Origin: Topomyia yanbarensis
Lineage: Eukaryota; Arthropoda; Insecta; Diptera; Culicidae
Reading direction: 5' to 3'
Length of the DNA stretch: 64,000 nt
Assembly (NCBI RefSeq): GCF_030247195.1
Contig: NC_080671.1
Coordinates: forward strand, 466,670,766-466,734,765
The notes under the pieces were generated by a model. That model was not told the DNA's origin. It was given only the letters and a program-made list of their open reading frames with translations, and did no database searches. Made by a program: the position numbers and the translations under genes. The stretch's first letter is position 1; each line of letters starts with the position of its first letter. Of the stretch, positions 34,805-48,544 are shown piece after piece.

Positions 34805-36984
34805 CATAGTATGATCGACAAAACCGTCAAAGCGCTCCTCGTATTTTCTGATATTAAAAATAGCCCCCTGCACTGGTAGCGGTATAGATACCAAATTGTA
34901 CTTAGAATTATTTCATCAATCAACCAAAGCGATGAATCAGACAGCCTACAGGCGCTAAGCGAAACGACCGGACGTACTTTTTAGTGGATCGCATCGAGCG
35001 CGTACTTGGCATAATTATTTGAATGTGACAATTGAGTTGACAAATTGCACCTTTTTAGTGTTATTTTCATCTAAAAACACGCAACGCCACAGAATAAACG
35101 ATCTAGTGAACGATTAGTCTCAGTTTCCGGTTAAATGCACCCTATGCCACTGAAAAACATGGACGAACACAAGGATATGTTCAAGCGATTAAATCGTGCC
35201 GCTACTACATGTAACGAGACAACGAAGTTATATCATACTAATGTTAGTCGAAATAATAACTTCAGTTCTGTAGATAATATTAATAATATTATTACTAATA
35301 TTAAAGGTGATAGCCGCAGATATAAGCCTAGCTAGTTTGTATTTGAAAACTGGAATAAACAAAGAGTTATAGCTATTAATAAAAGTTGTTGTTTACAAAA
35401 ACAGTTTCGTTGTTTACCCATTGTGTTTTTAATTTCATATACTGCATATCTCAATTTGGCAACAACTGGACTGCGGGGGTACTTACTTCCGGCTGTGTTT
35501 AGATTGTGATCGCAAACAGACTGTCCCATGTTTAATAAGCATTTTTGCGACATGCGAACATCGACGGAAAATTTTCTATAATCAGCAGCTGTGCATAATG
35601 CAATTGTTGAAAAATATTGTTCGCAGGATGATCGCATGTTTAAGAGCAAACAAATTTAACTAGACCGTTTGGTCATAAAATAATATCAACAATTAAACGA
35701 AGGTTGACTATCCCACTCTGTGGAGACGCACATTGTTATCAATATGATTCCATCTGTTCGTCTAAAATATCATTCAAATCCATCAGTATAACACTAACAC
35801 TAAACCGAAGTTTGTCTCAGTGGGTAGAAAATATTACAGCCGCCTGATTTTCTGTCGTAGGCGTAATACTAATTGCGCCCATCAACAAATTGTGGAACAA
35901 AAATGATTACAAATTTACTCGATCGTTCGACCGGACACGTAAAGAGAAAAAAAATCAAACAACCATAAAATTGGCACATGCGAACAACTATGAAACATAT
36001 GAAAACGTAACGCTTAATGCGAACTAGGGTTCAAAGACCTATCAGCGATTGGTTCGACCGTTTTTTTGCATTGTTTGACTTGCTTTTCGGCACCGAACAA
36101 AACAAACACGGCTACAAATGCTACAAATAACACGAGATACGAGATTTCGCTTTCGAACTGGCTCCAAATAATGAACTGCACGGTGCGCTTCAAGGACGCC
36201 CCAGTAATTATAATTTTTACAAAGCGACAAAACGTTGCTCACGGAACATGTTAATTTTGAAGGTTTTATATGTCGCCCATCATGAGATAAGCTGTAAGCA
36301 TGATGCATATTTCGCCAGGTACGACAACCAAAAAACATCCGATCTTTTCAGTTAACGCGGACAGTGCCAAACTAAATTGCTGGTTTAATGACTTGAAACT
36401 CAACACCAACAACAGCAATGTTTTTTGGTTGTTTGCTTGCATCATCCGGACGACTATTGTTGCTCTTGTTTTGTGTATTACTTTTTTTCGCATTTTCATC
36501 GCATCGTTTTTCCTTTCCTGTGACCGCACATCACTGTGCTTCGCAAATTATCCGACCTATTTGTTGCGGCCTTACACAATGAGCGCAGCAAATGCATGCG
36601 GTAAATTTGAATTTAAAATTGATGGAAATCCCCCGTTTTTGGGTTCAAGGAAACTTCAGTGTCATGCAGTTTCAGGGTAAAAACTGTTTGGAGTTAGTTA
36701 GTCAGAAGAGCTCTGGGGTTGGATACCACTTTGGTATGTCATGGCGATGCTACATCAATTATTTGGCATGACATATTTAGAGCGTCTAAACCGGAAGGGT
36801 ATTCTCAGTTACAGTATTCTGTAATACTGGAAGAACATTTTTTATGCGAAAAATTTACTATCCTCAAAAGCAAGAACATACCTCGATCTGCAAATATTTG
36901 AAGTCAGTAATGGCCGGCACAGGGAAATTTCGATTTTTCCAGTTCCCATTTTTTGGCTATTGTTGCCTACAAAATTCAATCACT
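34805..36984. other. intronic stretch, no gene recognised
   Basis: Short open frames at 35135-35335 and 36300-36680 have no recognised domain. Positions 35264-35310 are rich in AATATTATTAAT words. Nothing else can be supported. Confidence 0.4.
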
Positions 36985-37115
36985 GATGGCGGGCATAGCG
37001 TAGTTGGAAAATCAATTGCCTTGCACGCAGTTGGCCTGGGTTCCATTCCTATTTCCGTATCGGGATTAGGATGTAGAATGAAGGAAAAAGGAGTTGTTGG
37101 TAGTAGCCTACTATA
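36985..37115 (+). mobile_element. tRNA-derived SINE fragment (Feilai-like)
   Basis: GGCGGGCATAGCGTAGTTGG (A box) with CAATTGCCTTGCACGCAG and a decayed B box CTGGGTTCCATTCC. The tail region is not preserved. It is on the opposite strand to the copies at 33755 and 51560. Confidence 0.7.
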
Positions 37116-37313
37116 GAGATAGACAAACTGGTTCAGCTTCGAGAGCGAATCGTGCCCGGTTCACTCGCAGAAGAGATTCGACTCTTTCGATCGAGCCAGT
37201 CACATTCGGAAAGATTAAAAAATGTTTGATTGATCTTGATTTAAAGTAGTTTTACACATACTGGCGAATGACCTAAAAAGGTTAAAGCCACAAATAAACA
37301 AAAAAAATTAAAA

Positions 37314-37370
37314 AAAATTTTACGCATATAAAAAAATTAAATGAGCATTTTTTTATATGCGTAAAATTTT
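37314..37370. repeat. perfect 24-base hairpin repeat
   Basis: Arms 37314-37337 and 37347-37370 are exact inverses (AAAATTTTACGCATAT...), with a 9-base loop. It is embedded in A-rich DNA and may be the terminal pieces of a collapsed foldback element. Confidence 0.85.
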
Positions 37371-37483
37371 TAAAAACAAATTTAGTAAAAAAAAATTTTT
37401 TTCTCCGCTAAGTACTACACTGCCCATGATCGCTTATCAGTCCCATAAAGATAGGAAATCCCATAGAAAACGGGACAACTATG

Positions 37484-37550
37484 CGGTACGACTTCGTCTC
37501 ATCAGAAAACGACACAAACTTAGTGTCAGGACTAAGCTAGCACCGGTTTT
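37484..37550 (-). ncRNA. hammerhead ribozyme-like copy E, mutated
   Basis: On the minus strand: core CTGATGA (37499-37505 in plus numbering), stem II GAC/GTC with GAA loop, but the following GAAAC reads GTACC and the cleavage triplet is AGC. Stem I AAAAC pairs with GTTTT. Predicted inactive. Its upstream body (to about 37810) is an inverted relative of 37930-38285. Confidence 0.55.
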
Positions 37551-38284
37551 GCTCAGAAACACAAATAATATTTTCGGCACAATTTCCGAAAAAATGTGGG
37601 CGTTACAGGGAGTATTAGTATATTCCTTAAATTTCCATATAGTAATGCCACAATTGAACAATATTTCGTCAAATTTTCATGACAAAATACTGCCAATTGA
37701 ACGAGTGACAGCGAAGCTCTGGAGACGCTTTGTCGAAAACTTGTTTTGTGGCGTACATCATAACTCAAAATCTGTTGGACCAATCGTTTTGAAATTTTGC
37801 CCCAGGTAATGATGGGAGCATCAATTTTTTCACAATACTTTAGTGTGGAACTTTGAAACCATAAACCCGATTATCGCAAAAAATCTGTTAACATGTATCG
37901 TAAAAATAAAAAAAACGCTTCAGTAGTTACCTAGGCAATGATGTGCGAAAATTCAAAACGATTGGTACAGGAGATTTTGCGTTATGATGCATAGCGCGTT
38001 TTTTTGGTGTGCCTTCTGAAAATTCGCTGTCGCTCGCCCAATTTTCAATATTTTGCATATTTAGGAAAATGTTGTTCAAATGTTGCATTATTGTATATAA
38101 ATTGACTAAAAAGATTAACACAGTTTCTTCAGGACGATTTTTTTTCACGGAAAATACTTTACCACCCTTTCCCCTTTCCTTAATTCTCATCAGCCTAATC
38201 AGAACTCCTCTTTTTGAGGGACGTCACGCAGTACTAGTCGTTTCTTAAGAAACACAAACAGTATTTTTTTTCTTTTTTGAAGGT
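37551..38284. repeat. body sequence of two opposed hammerhead-bearing repeats
   Basis: The reverse complement of 37640-37810 resembles 37930-38080 (TTCAAAACGATTGG, GATTTTG, GTTATGATG, TCGCTGTC). The two copies run away from each other, each ending in a hammerhead-like motif (E and C). No coding frame. Confidence 0.55.
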
Positions 38285-38360
38285 AGTGTCAATCCAACGC
38301 TAGCTTAGTCCTGACCACTAAGTTCGTGTCGGATTCTGATGAGACGAAATCGAAACGCAA
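38285..38360 (+). ncRNA. hammerhead ribozyme-like copy C
   Basis: Cleavage triplet GTC ends at 38290; stem I starts AATCC (38291-38295) against GGATT (38331-38335); core CTGATGA 38336-38342; stem II GAC/ATC has one mismatch; GAA 38352-38354 then ACGCAA. Stem III is short (about four pairs with a wobble). A GGGACGTCAC box lies about 70 bases before the cut. Activity is doubtful. Confidence 0.65.
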
Positions 38361-38819
38361 ATTCCATATCTAATATTGAAAAACATTTTTTATTTAACAA
38401 TTCAAAATTGGGTCAAATAAAAATCGGATTTATTTTCTGTTCACTTTTATTGCAAAATGTAAATATAAAATGGATGGTCCGAATCTAGTGCTGGTAACTC
38501 GAACTATTTATGTGTATAGCTTTGATGAGATAGCTTTGATACACACACCAGAAAAATGTGCTCAGTTGATTAGACCTTCAGGAGAAAATGAGTAGCTCAA
38601 GTTTTCGTTCATTCTATAGATATCAATTGTTTCAAAATTCAGAAAAATGACAATCTTATGTTTCATTTTCAAAACCATACTTATCACGAACTACTTTTGA
38701 AAATAAGGAAGTTGATTTTAGAAGCTGCAAGATTCGTTCCTCGCTTCTGCTTTTACTTCCTGGGACATCAAGCGAGACAAGTCAGTTGCTTAGATGTTCA
38801 CATATGTTCACAAATTTTG

Positions 38820-38897
38820 TTGTGTCTAACTAGTGCTAATTTGGGTACAGGAATCCCAGTTGGTGTTAGTTACTGACCAGATGGATTCGAAACACAA
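38820..38897 (+). ncRNA. hammerhead ribozyme-like copy F
   Basis: Stem III TTGTGT (38820-38825) pairs fully with ACACAA (38892-38897). GTC ends at 38826. Stem I: 38827-38839 pairs with 38860-38872, with wobbles. The core reads CTGACCA (38873-38879), so the invariant G at position 8 is C. Stem II GAT/TTC is weak. The fold is kept but catalysis is probably lost. Confidence 0.68.
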
Positions 38898-38939
38898 AAA
38901 AACATCAAACTTAACTGTTATTAGTTATTAGTAGATGAT

Positions 38940-39260
38940 TTTTCTAAAAGAAATACTTTTCTCTATTTTGGGGTGATTTTTATTAGCAATATCTTTGGAG
39001 CTTAGGCTATTTCATCCCAGTGAAATTTTCAGAAAATATAGTTCAAGAACGATACAAAACGTACGCAATTAAAAGTCTCCGCACTAAAAGCAAACGTATT
39101 GACGTAGATGAAAGCAATTTTTAGGGGATATATTCAAGCGATCGGCAGCCAAAAGAAAACATTTTATCAACTTCGTACCTTTCTGTGTTTGGTTTTATTT
39201 AGAAAGATTTTGCCTTACAGCTTTTCAAAGCGCACTAAAATGAAAATATATGCACAATTA
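38940..39260 (+). repeat. repeat body following hammerhead copy F
   Basis: Matches 43580-43845 over about 290 bases (TACTTTTCTCTATTTTGGG, AAATATAGTTCAAGAACG, ATATTGACGTAGATGAAA, TTTCAAAGCGCAC). In both places a hammerhead motif (F or G) lies upstream, so it is probably part of the same repeat family. Confidence 0.7.
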
Positions 39261-39323
39261 CTACTTTTCTAGCGGGACATAACGCAGGACTAGGGGTTTT
39301 CTCAGAAACACGTTTTTTGAAGC

Positions 39324-39396
39324 TAGCGTCCATTAGGCGCTAGCTTAGTCCCGTCAATAAGTTAGTATTGGATTCTAGTGAGACGAAGACGAAACG
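39324..39396 (+). ncRNA. hammerhead ribozyme-like copy D, mutated core
   Basis: Cleavage triplet GTC ends at 39330 after GCG. The core reads CTAGTGA (39375-39381) in place of CTGATGA, stem II is GAC/GAC (unpaired), and GAAACG follows. A GGGACATAAC box lies about 56 bases before the cut. Predicted inactive. The downstream sequence matches that after copy A (CATAACTAATTTAGTTATAG). Confidence 0.55.
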
Positions 39397-40379
39397 GAAA
39401 TACCATAACTAATTTAGTTATAGGTTATATGCATTTACGTGCAAAGATGGATTTAAACTTTTTTTCTAGGTGGAAAAAAATAGTTTTTAGTTAAATTTTG
39501 CTCCGCTAAGGATAAATATAGCATTTCAAAGTTTTTTTTGTGAAATGGACGACACCCTGAAATTTTTTAGGAACCTGGTTTTCCTTAAAAAGTGAACTGA
39601 AAACCTTCAAAATGTCCCAAACGCACTAGTGTTGTGAAATCATGAAATTTCCAATGTCGCGAAAAGGGTTTTAGATTGGATTGAAAATTGTCCTCGGTGG
39701 ACTTAGGTTCCTGCAGTATCCTAGAATATGGCTAATTGAATTTAAAAACCTTCAACATTGGACTTGTCGCAAGGAGGGTCTTAGAACGGGCCGAAAATTA
39801 TCGTCCTTCCTGGTGAAGCTAGGTTCGGAGATCACTCCCAGGGTGTGACCAATTCGACCTACTAACAGCTTCAAAATGACAACTCAGATGGTGTTCAAAT
39901 GTCCAAAATACTCGAAATGGCTGAATTAATTCTTGTTTTTAAACAAAAAAATTATCATCCGCATTTTTAAGGGTTCTATGCATCCGTTAACAAAATGTTG
40001 ATGGCCCCGAAATATCAGATTGATTAGACGATACTGCTTATCATATTCTAGAGATCTACGTTGTTGTTGTCAATACATCCGTGATTGGTCAAATGGTATC
40101 AATTTGGATTTTCATCATTACAATTTTTGCTAGAAAAACCTACAGGAGACTCTCGCTAGTGCACTCCGTGCACATGTTCAAACTTGCCTTTTAAAATATT
40201 CATATAAAGCTTTTTCGTTCCATGATATACGTTTTTATATCATTTTCCAAAAGAAAAAACTTCAACTTGAGCATATATCGAGAGTTTGGAACGATTGTTT
40301 CACGAAAAATGACTTCTTTTAATTTCTCTAAAATGCGCGACCTCCGGAAGGTTAAGTCAACGTGTTAGCACTTACTGAT
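39397..40379. other. intronic stretch, nothing recognised
   Basis: The first 90 bases continue the repeat shared with copy A. The rest has no recognised gene or element. Confidence 0.4.
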
Positions 40380-41748
<1,369 letters not shown>

Positions 41749-41759
41749 CTTGCATCAAT

Positions 41760-42620
41760 TTTGTTGAAGATCATAAAACATTTCTGAAGTATACAGAACT
41801 ACCCTAAGTTTTGTAGAATATGGTAGAGATACTCTGGAGATTGACAAAAAATCCAGAAATTAGTTGGACTTCATTGAATATTGTAGGATTTACCTGAATT
41901 TCTAATTAAGTGTCTCAAGTTCTAAAACGTTCTCGGAAATTTAGATAACTTCTTGAAATTAGAGAACTGAAATTCGTAGGGCGTAATTACAGCTTGTGGG
42001 ATTCTCTTGGTTACAAAGAACTTCTGTAGTTTGTAAAAATTCTCTAAAAACTCATAGAACTTTTCCAAAAAATCTGCTTGTTTATTCAAGTTAACAAAAT
42101 TAGTTTTTTAGAAGTAAATGTACGTACTAGCGAGGTGTATTGCGCCCTAATTCATCTTAGCTCCTCTATTCATCCCACCCATTTGAACACATTAGTTAGA
42201 GCAGCGTCTACTATTTCTATTCAACGCATTACCTCAAATGGTAGGATGAATAAGGGTACGTTGTACTGGACTTTTCGCTTCGCTCAAGCGTGCGCATTTT
42301 ACATTTTCCAGGCAATTTTTTTAACTGTACTGTCTTTTTTAGGAACGAAGCAAAGATGATGATATTTAAGCGCAATTCAGTCACTCTAAGTCGAGTTATC
42401 AACGAAATAGTGTGACATCCTTACCAATGAGATGAATAAGGGCTTGTCTACCCTACTTGTATTCAATTTGAGATGGTTTGAGAATGAGAGCGAATCTGTC
42501 TTGGACTGAACGTGTAATGTTGTAAAAAGACTTTGGGTTCTGATTGCTCTATCTCTCACAGGTTAGAGCATAGCTCTAAAGTCTTGTTTTGTTTCTGTTA
42601 GATAATACGGCAAAACAAAG
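41760..42620. repeat. dispersed repeat, copy 1, with an internal insertion
   Basis: Matches 49690-50105 at both ends (GACTGAAATTCGTAGG, AACTTCTGTA, TTTATTCAAGTTAACAAAAT; then GAGATGGTTTGAGAATGAGA and TTAGATAATACGGCAAA). About 320 bases near 42130-42455 are absent from the second copy. Confidence 0.75.
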
Positions 42621-42869
42621 CATTGTAAGGACATCAGATGATACAATTAGTTTCTCGAACGGAACGGACAAGCGAAAAATACAATGGTCTTGTCCAAAAT
42701 TTTTCCCACTTGGGAATTTTGCATAATTCCAGGCGTTTGGTACTTATGCCAAAAGACAGTTTCGGTTCATATTCCTCGTCGGCAAACAGAATCTGTGCTT
42801 ACTATCGAGACATCACTCGGTATAAGCCAGTGGTTTAGTGTTCACGCAAGACGTGTGACTTTTTGGAAT

Positions 42870-42971
42870 TTAGTGTCTAACTAGTGCTAATTTGGGTACT
42901 AGTTCAGATACATAGTCTAACTGGACACCCAGATGGTGCTAGTTACTGACGAGGAGAATCCGAAACACTAA
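42870..42971 (+). ncRNA. hammerhead ribozyme, copy G, complete fold
   Basis: Stem III TTAGTGT (42870-42876) pairs fully with ACACTAA (42965-42971). The cleavage triplet GTC ends at 42877. Stem I pairs 42878-42889 with 42934-42945 (seven Watson-Crick pairs TAACTAG/CTAGTTA, then wobbles). Core CTGACGA at 42946-42952 (the variable seventh base is C); stem II GGA/TCC with GAA loop; GAA at 42962-42964. The pairs differ from copy B in all three stems yet still match, so covariation supports the fold. Confidence 0.8.
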
Positions 42972-42984
42972 AACAAAAAACCAT

Positions 42985-43530
42985 ACTTTATGTAAGGCAT
43001 GTGCTCTCATGCACAAAGAAATTGGTCTTGTCCAAAAATTTTCCCACTTGGGAATTGTGCATGAAAAATACAATGCTCGAATGCAGTATGGATCAGTAAA
43101 TTCCTTAAAAAACCTCACAATGAAGCCAAGGTTTCTGTTTGCCTGTGCTATATTGAGGGAGTAGTGATCTCTAAAAGGCAGTTTAAAATTCAGCTGAATA
43201 CCTGAGTTTTTGAAAGATTGATGATGTAGTTCCATAAGATTGGATTTTTTTCAGGTGAATGAAATCACAGAGCATTTACAGACACGGATAGTCAATAAAT
43301 TTCTGGTACACCAGTTGCAGAAGGCATCTAGTTGTGGCTGCAGCTCAATACAGTCGGTTGTAGATCAGATAATGAGAAACAGTTTGAGCGAGTTTGCACC
43401 CAGCCTGAATAACAAAGCAAACGTCATTAAAAATCAGGGTAAACAGCAAAGACCCAAGATTACTCCCTTGTGGTACTCCCGAAAAATCCCCGTATTATGC
43501 ATAAAATAGAATATTCATCATTTTTTGAAT
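42985..43530 (-). pseudogene. LINE reverse transcriptase relic
   Basis: On the minus strand: SGVPQGSNLGSLLF then FNDVCFV at about 43480-43400, and FRDHYSLNIAQANRNLGFI, KEFTDPYCIRALYFS at about 43180-43080. Between them are stops and shifts, and the catalytic ADD segment is not readable. It is the RT C-terminal half of a Jockey- or BS-like LINE. Confidence 0.75.
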
Positions 43531-44329
43531 ACTTTTTTGGGCAACTCTTATGAGTCGAGACAGATGCTTTTTTTGGCTAATTTACTTTTCTCTATTTTGG
43601 GACAATTTTGATTAGAAATATCGTTGGATCTTAGATGATTTTATCCAAGCAAAATTTCCAGAAAATATAGTTCAAGAACGGTACAAAAAGGCCAACAATT
43701 GAAAGTTTGCGTATCAAAAGTAAACATATTGACGTAGATGAAAACATTTTTTTGGGCATTTATTCAGGTGATCAACAATCTTTGTACCTTGTACGTTATT
43801 TAAAAAGATTTTGACATACAGCGTTTCAAAGCGCACCCCGTCTAATAAGAGCAGTGGTAACTTGAAGCTCCAGCTTGAATATCTCGATATGGTGCTTTTC
43901 TAGAAGTGTCTGCTGTGATCATGATTTATGAAAATGTCAGTGCTTGAATGATTTTTTATTTTTCAGATGGGAAATTTTTAGGACACAATACATTGATCTT
44001 TTTAGCAAAACGTTCCTCTATCTCATAGGCTGAATCGATTGACGGTATTTCAAACATCTTCAAGCAATTCATATTCTATTGAACACAGAATTTTGTTTTA
44101 CGATGTTGATTGAAATGCGTCTTGGTAGTGGTGAATCGAGGAGGCAGGGATAGCTTATTTGGCCTGTTTATGATGCATGCTTTTTCCTACCCTCACCTGT
44201 CCAAGCCAAAGTTCAGCCTTTAGTTAGTACTTGTGTGGCGTTTAGAATACTAATGTATACGTCACATCACACGTCTAAGAGCGCCATAGTTTAAGACTCC
44301 AGTGCTATGGCGAAGCTTACTTTCTTCCT
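43531..44329. other. intronic stretch with repeat body and unassigned DNA
   Basis: Positions 43580-43845 match 38955-39245 (body of the hammerhead repeat). Positions 44040-44200 resemble 24300-24450. No gene. Confidence 0.5.
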
Positions 44330-45860
44330 ATTCAGTACCATACGCTCAAAACTAAACATTAGAATGACTACCAACTCGACCATTCAAATACTCATGCAAA
44401 TATGCAAACGGCTACACGGTTATATAAACGAATTCAAGCGCATGTGAAGTTATACACACGCGTTATCTTACGCGATATAAAAACGCCCACGCGATCCGAC
44501 TAGGAGAAAATATTTGGCCAATAACCCGAGCATACTTTTATATTATTACTATTTTTTACTGGTATTAATTGATTATTAATAGAAACATTCTTCAATACCT
44601 GTTTAATACCTCAATGAGGTATAATACTTTATTTTAGTAATTATGTATTCCGGTGATTTTTACAAATACCAAATCAATACCTTATTGAATGCCTCCATAC
44701 AGTGAATTTTGTCATTGGAAGGTTGAAAAGGTTTTATTATTATTCAAATCTGTGTTATTATTCTTGGTATTTTACCTTCTATGTAGAGCTTCTTACCATC
44801 ATAATGTGGTATTCAGCCATTGGTATGGAATGCCTGAGTTTAGTATTTCGCAGTTTTTCTGCTCGGAGATCAAACACGTTAACATAGAAATGCTTGTGCG
44901 CTTCGCGATAAGACAAATCTGGTCATACGAACATGCAATTATGACCATCCGTGCACACATACGCCCGCGAACTCGCATGCATAAAAACGCTCCGGTGATC
45001 AATTCAATATGCTAGCTCTTACGAAACGCGTCTCAAGTTCGATTACACCAACGCCCGTTCTCACGCGATCGTGAATCGGTCACGTCCGGATGCCAATAGT
45101 AGATCCTAGCAGCCCAGGTCCATGTATTCAGTCTTCCTCCCAAGAAACATGTTATTTCATTCAAGAACTTATATACACTAGAGGTCACAGAGCGCCATGG
45201 CCGCATATTCTAGTGTATTGGGGAACCCACACACTTATACTCCAAATCGCTTTTCGCGCGAACAATTTAAAACCTATGCGAATATGCAAACGGTTACCCG
45301 ACAAACAAAATTATGAAAACGAATTAGTTTCTTGCACATACACCTGTGATCTTGCGAACATAAAAACGCCTATTTGATTACAACTACGAATTTATAAACG
45401 TGGTCTCAAGTGCGATTATACAAACATCTGTTCTCACATAATCATGAACCGGGCACGCCCGGAAGCCCCTACCGTTGGTGCTAGCAGGCTTTAGTTGAAC
45501 CAATCTAAAAAAAAATAATGACGCTCATATACACTAGGAAACTAGTTTCAGGATGGCATTGTTGAGAGCTCTAGTGATATCTCTACTAGCATCAGAATCG
45601 TACACTCAAAACTAAACATCAGACTTGCGGTCTGCGTGAACATTCAAGAACCAACGTTAATAGTCACACAGTCAGTAGCACACGCGGCATATAAACGCTC
45701 ACGAAATCAAACTCATCAACACACAAACGCTCGAAACTTTCGCGATTATACACGCGAACCTGTGTCCGCGATCTTGCAAACATGAAAGTGCCCCGGTAAT
45801 TTAGTGAACATTTTAGCTAACGTGATCATGTAATCTCCACATCCCCAAATCTGCACCGTA
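44330..45860. repeat. dispersed ACACGC-rich repeat, block 5
   Basis: Long array of imperfect units like block 4, with words such as AATATGCAAACGG, TATAAACGAATTCAA, CGCGATCCGA and GATCTTGCGAACATAAAAAC. No frame of any length. Confidence 0.65.
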
Positions 45861-47160
45861 TACTCAATATCAATATCAATCAGAATTACGGTCCGCGCAA
45901 GCACGAACAAGCATTCAATTTCTACATTGGTGCACGATAATAGCGTTAGTAATGCAGAAAACGAACGGAAGTCATTCTCTGTACCGTAATATCAGACAAT
46001 TTCGCCTTATCTGACAGAGCTGTACGGCTACCCTCTGCATGCAGATCTAAAGCAGATATAATGCTATGCTATAATGCTTCTCGATTATTTGAATAATGAT
46101 TCATTATGCAGCAAATATGCCGCAGAATATGCTATCAGCATTCAGATTGTCTGCAACAGTATAAATATCGCGAGTTGTGGATATAAGACATTCCTCAATA
46201 ACATTTTTCGCAATTGTGAATGCACGAGGTATTTCGCGTCGTAAGCTTGTGGATTAAGGTAATGACCCTCCCCGAAAGAAACGGAGAATAGCGACTAGTA
46301 TCGCAAAAAGGCAATTTTGAATAAATATTCGATTTAACTGAATTTGTTTCTCGAAAACGGTTGCATCTAGGAAGTTGCTTACTATAGCTTCAAAAATCGT
46401 CCGGTTTCTCATCTTGCTCAATTTAGAAGCTAAAAACTACTCTGCTGCTATAGCAGGGCATGCAATCAAATTTACCCGTGCGCCGCTTTGTCTATTTTCA
46501 AAAGCAAAATCTGATTCCTTCTTCCTAGTGTGTGAAACGTAGACAAATCATGAGTGCAGGCATTGTAATTCTCTCTCACTCACGCGAGAAGAGGCTTATC
46601 CGATGTCCAACTTTTCCGAGATAAGATGAGTTGCAAAATTCTCCGTCTCCATAACTAGCGTGAGAATACATTTTCCCGATAAAGTTTATTTGTTTTTTTC
46701 CTTCTCACCGGAGAAGGTGATAATATTTTAATTTCGTGGAAATCAATGAAAGCGTCAAAACATACACTTAATTTCAAAGAAAAGCGGCAAAGAAGTACGA
46801 CAGATCTGTTTTTTCGTGTTTTGGAATAGCGACAGCAAGACAGCGACCGCAAAAAGGATACCATGATAAACTCATTCGCTCATTCTCCGGTGGTTTTCTT
46901 TATCCGGAGAAATAACACGTTGTATTTATCCGGAGAAGTTGTGTGAGTGCCAATAACTTTTCGTGTGAAAATGAGAGTTTTTATTGTCGCAGTAGCAAAT
47001 TATCCGGACGTATTTACTCATATGAGCGATAAATGCAATGCCTGCATGAGTGACAATGCAAAGCTAGTGTATTCCCCGATGCGGTCAAACTGTGTTGCTG
47101 TTGACTTTTCGAAATATCTGGTCCATGATTTTTTTTCTGCCAATTGCAATATTTTTATGC
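45861..47160. other. intronic stretch, nothing firm recognised
   Basis: The words CATTCTCCGG and ATCCGGAGAA recur near 46690-46945. No gene. Confidence 0.4.
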
Positions 47161-48544
47161 AAGGGCGTAGACGTTTCTACGTGCATTAATTTCAAAATGT
47201 TTTGTTCAATTAATGTATTTTATACAGAAAAACTATCTGAGAGCGAGTTACAGGGAATGAATACTTCCGTACGGAAAAAATATACACTGAAAAAAAATGT
47301 TGCGTCATTTTTCACGAACACAAAAACTATTGTTAAAAATTTAAATTTCAAAAAACCTATTTTTTTTTAAATTTTATGTATGTTAATAAAAATCTAAAGA
47401 GAAAATGTGATTTCATCATGGGGAACTTATCGGTAAAAAAGTTTTTCTAACAATAACTTTACACATGTTTTTAAATATCGTACTATTTGGCATACAAAAC
47501 TGTAATTTTATTACCGAATATAATTCTAAGTATCATTTTAAATCAAAATGCATTTAACAAAAATCTTCCAAAATGCAATAGTTTTCGTGATATTTGCAAT
47601 TTTGCTCCAACAAAAACAATGAATTCGTGTAATTAGGCCCTTTTTATAAGAAGGAGAAGCTTTTAGTAAGAATGTTTTCCTAGTAACAACTTTTGACATA
47701 TTTTTTTAATTCATACTATTTACAGTCAAAAATACAATTTTAATTTTGAATATGATTACAAACGCTATTTTAAATCAAAATGTTCATAACGAAAATTTTA
47801 TGAAATGTTATAGTTTTCGAGATAGCTTACGAAAAGGTCGTAATAAAATAAAATAATTGTGTTGTTCAAACAAAATTTAAAATATCTCGAGAACTACAAC
47901 ATTTCAGAAATATTTTTGTTAAGATCTATTTGATTTGACATGATGTTTTAAATCATTTTTGAATAGAAAATTGTATTTTTGACTGCAAATATGCATTATA
48001 AAAATATGTCAAAATTGTTGTTAGGAAAACTATTTTACTAAAATTTTCTCTGTGATCCAAATACACTGAAAAAGTTTCTTATAAACAGAGCATAATTACA
48101 CGAATTCATTGATTTTGTTGGAGCAAAATTGTAAATATCTCGAAAACTATTGCATTTTGAAAGATTTTTGTTAAATGCATTTTGATTTAAAATGATTCTT
48201 AGAATTATATTCTATAAGAAAATTACAGTTTTGTATGCCAAATTGTATGACATTTCAAAACATGTGTAAAGTTATTGATAGAAAAACTTTTTACCGAATG
48301 TTTTATTTTGCTTCAACTTTTTATTGACAAAATATAAAAAAATAAAATCATAGATTTCTTTGCAATTTAAATTTTTAACATAATTTTTTTTGTGAAAAAT
48401 GACGCGAAAATTTTTGCAGTTCATATTTTTCGTACAGGAGTACTCATTCCCTGTAACTCTTTCTCAGATAGTTTTGTTGTATTCAATTCGGTTATCGAAC
48501 AATTTTTTTTCGAAAATGCTGCATGTAAAAACTGTTACGCCCTT
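47161..48544. mobile_element. 1.38-kb foldback element with AAGGGCGTA ends
   Basis: The left end AAGGGCGTAGACGTTTCTAC is inverted at the right (TTACGCCCTT with matching subterminal sequence). Long arms pair, for example GTTACAGGGAATGA with TCATTCCCTGTAAC, and AACACATGTTTT-like text with its inverse. Inside, a second nested mirror pairs about 47640 with about 48100. AT-rich, no protein. No clear target duplication was found. Confidence 0.75.

Noticed and set aside
36300..36680. 126-codon plus-strand frame
   Set aside because: No domain, no splice context that fits, and an equal frame on the other strand.
38190..38215. Extra hammerhead core on the minus strand (CTGATGAG)
   Set aside because: No GAAAC follows at a suitable distance and no stems pair.
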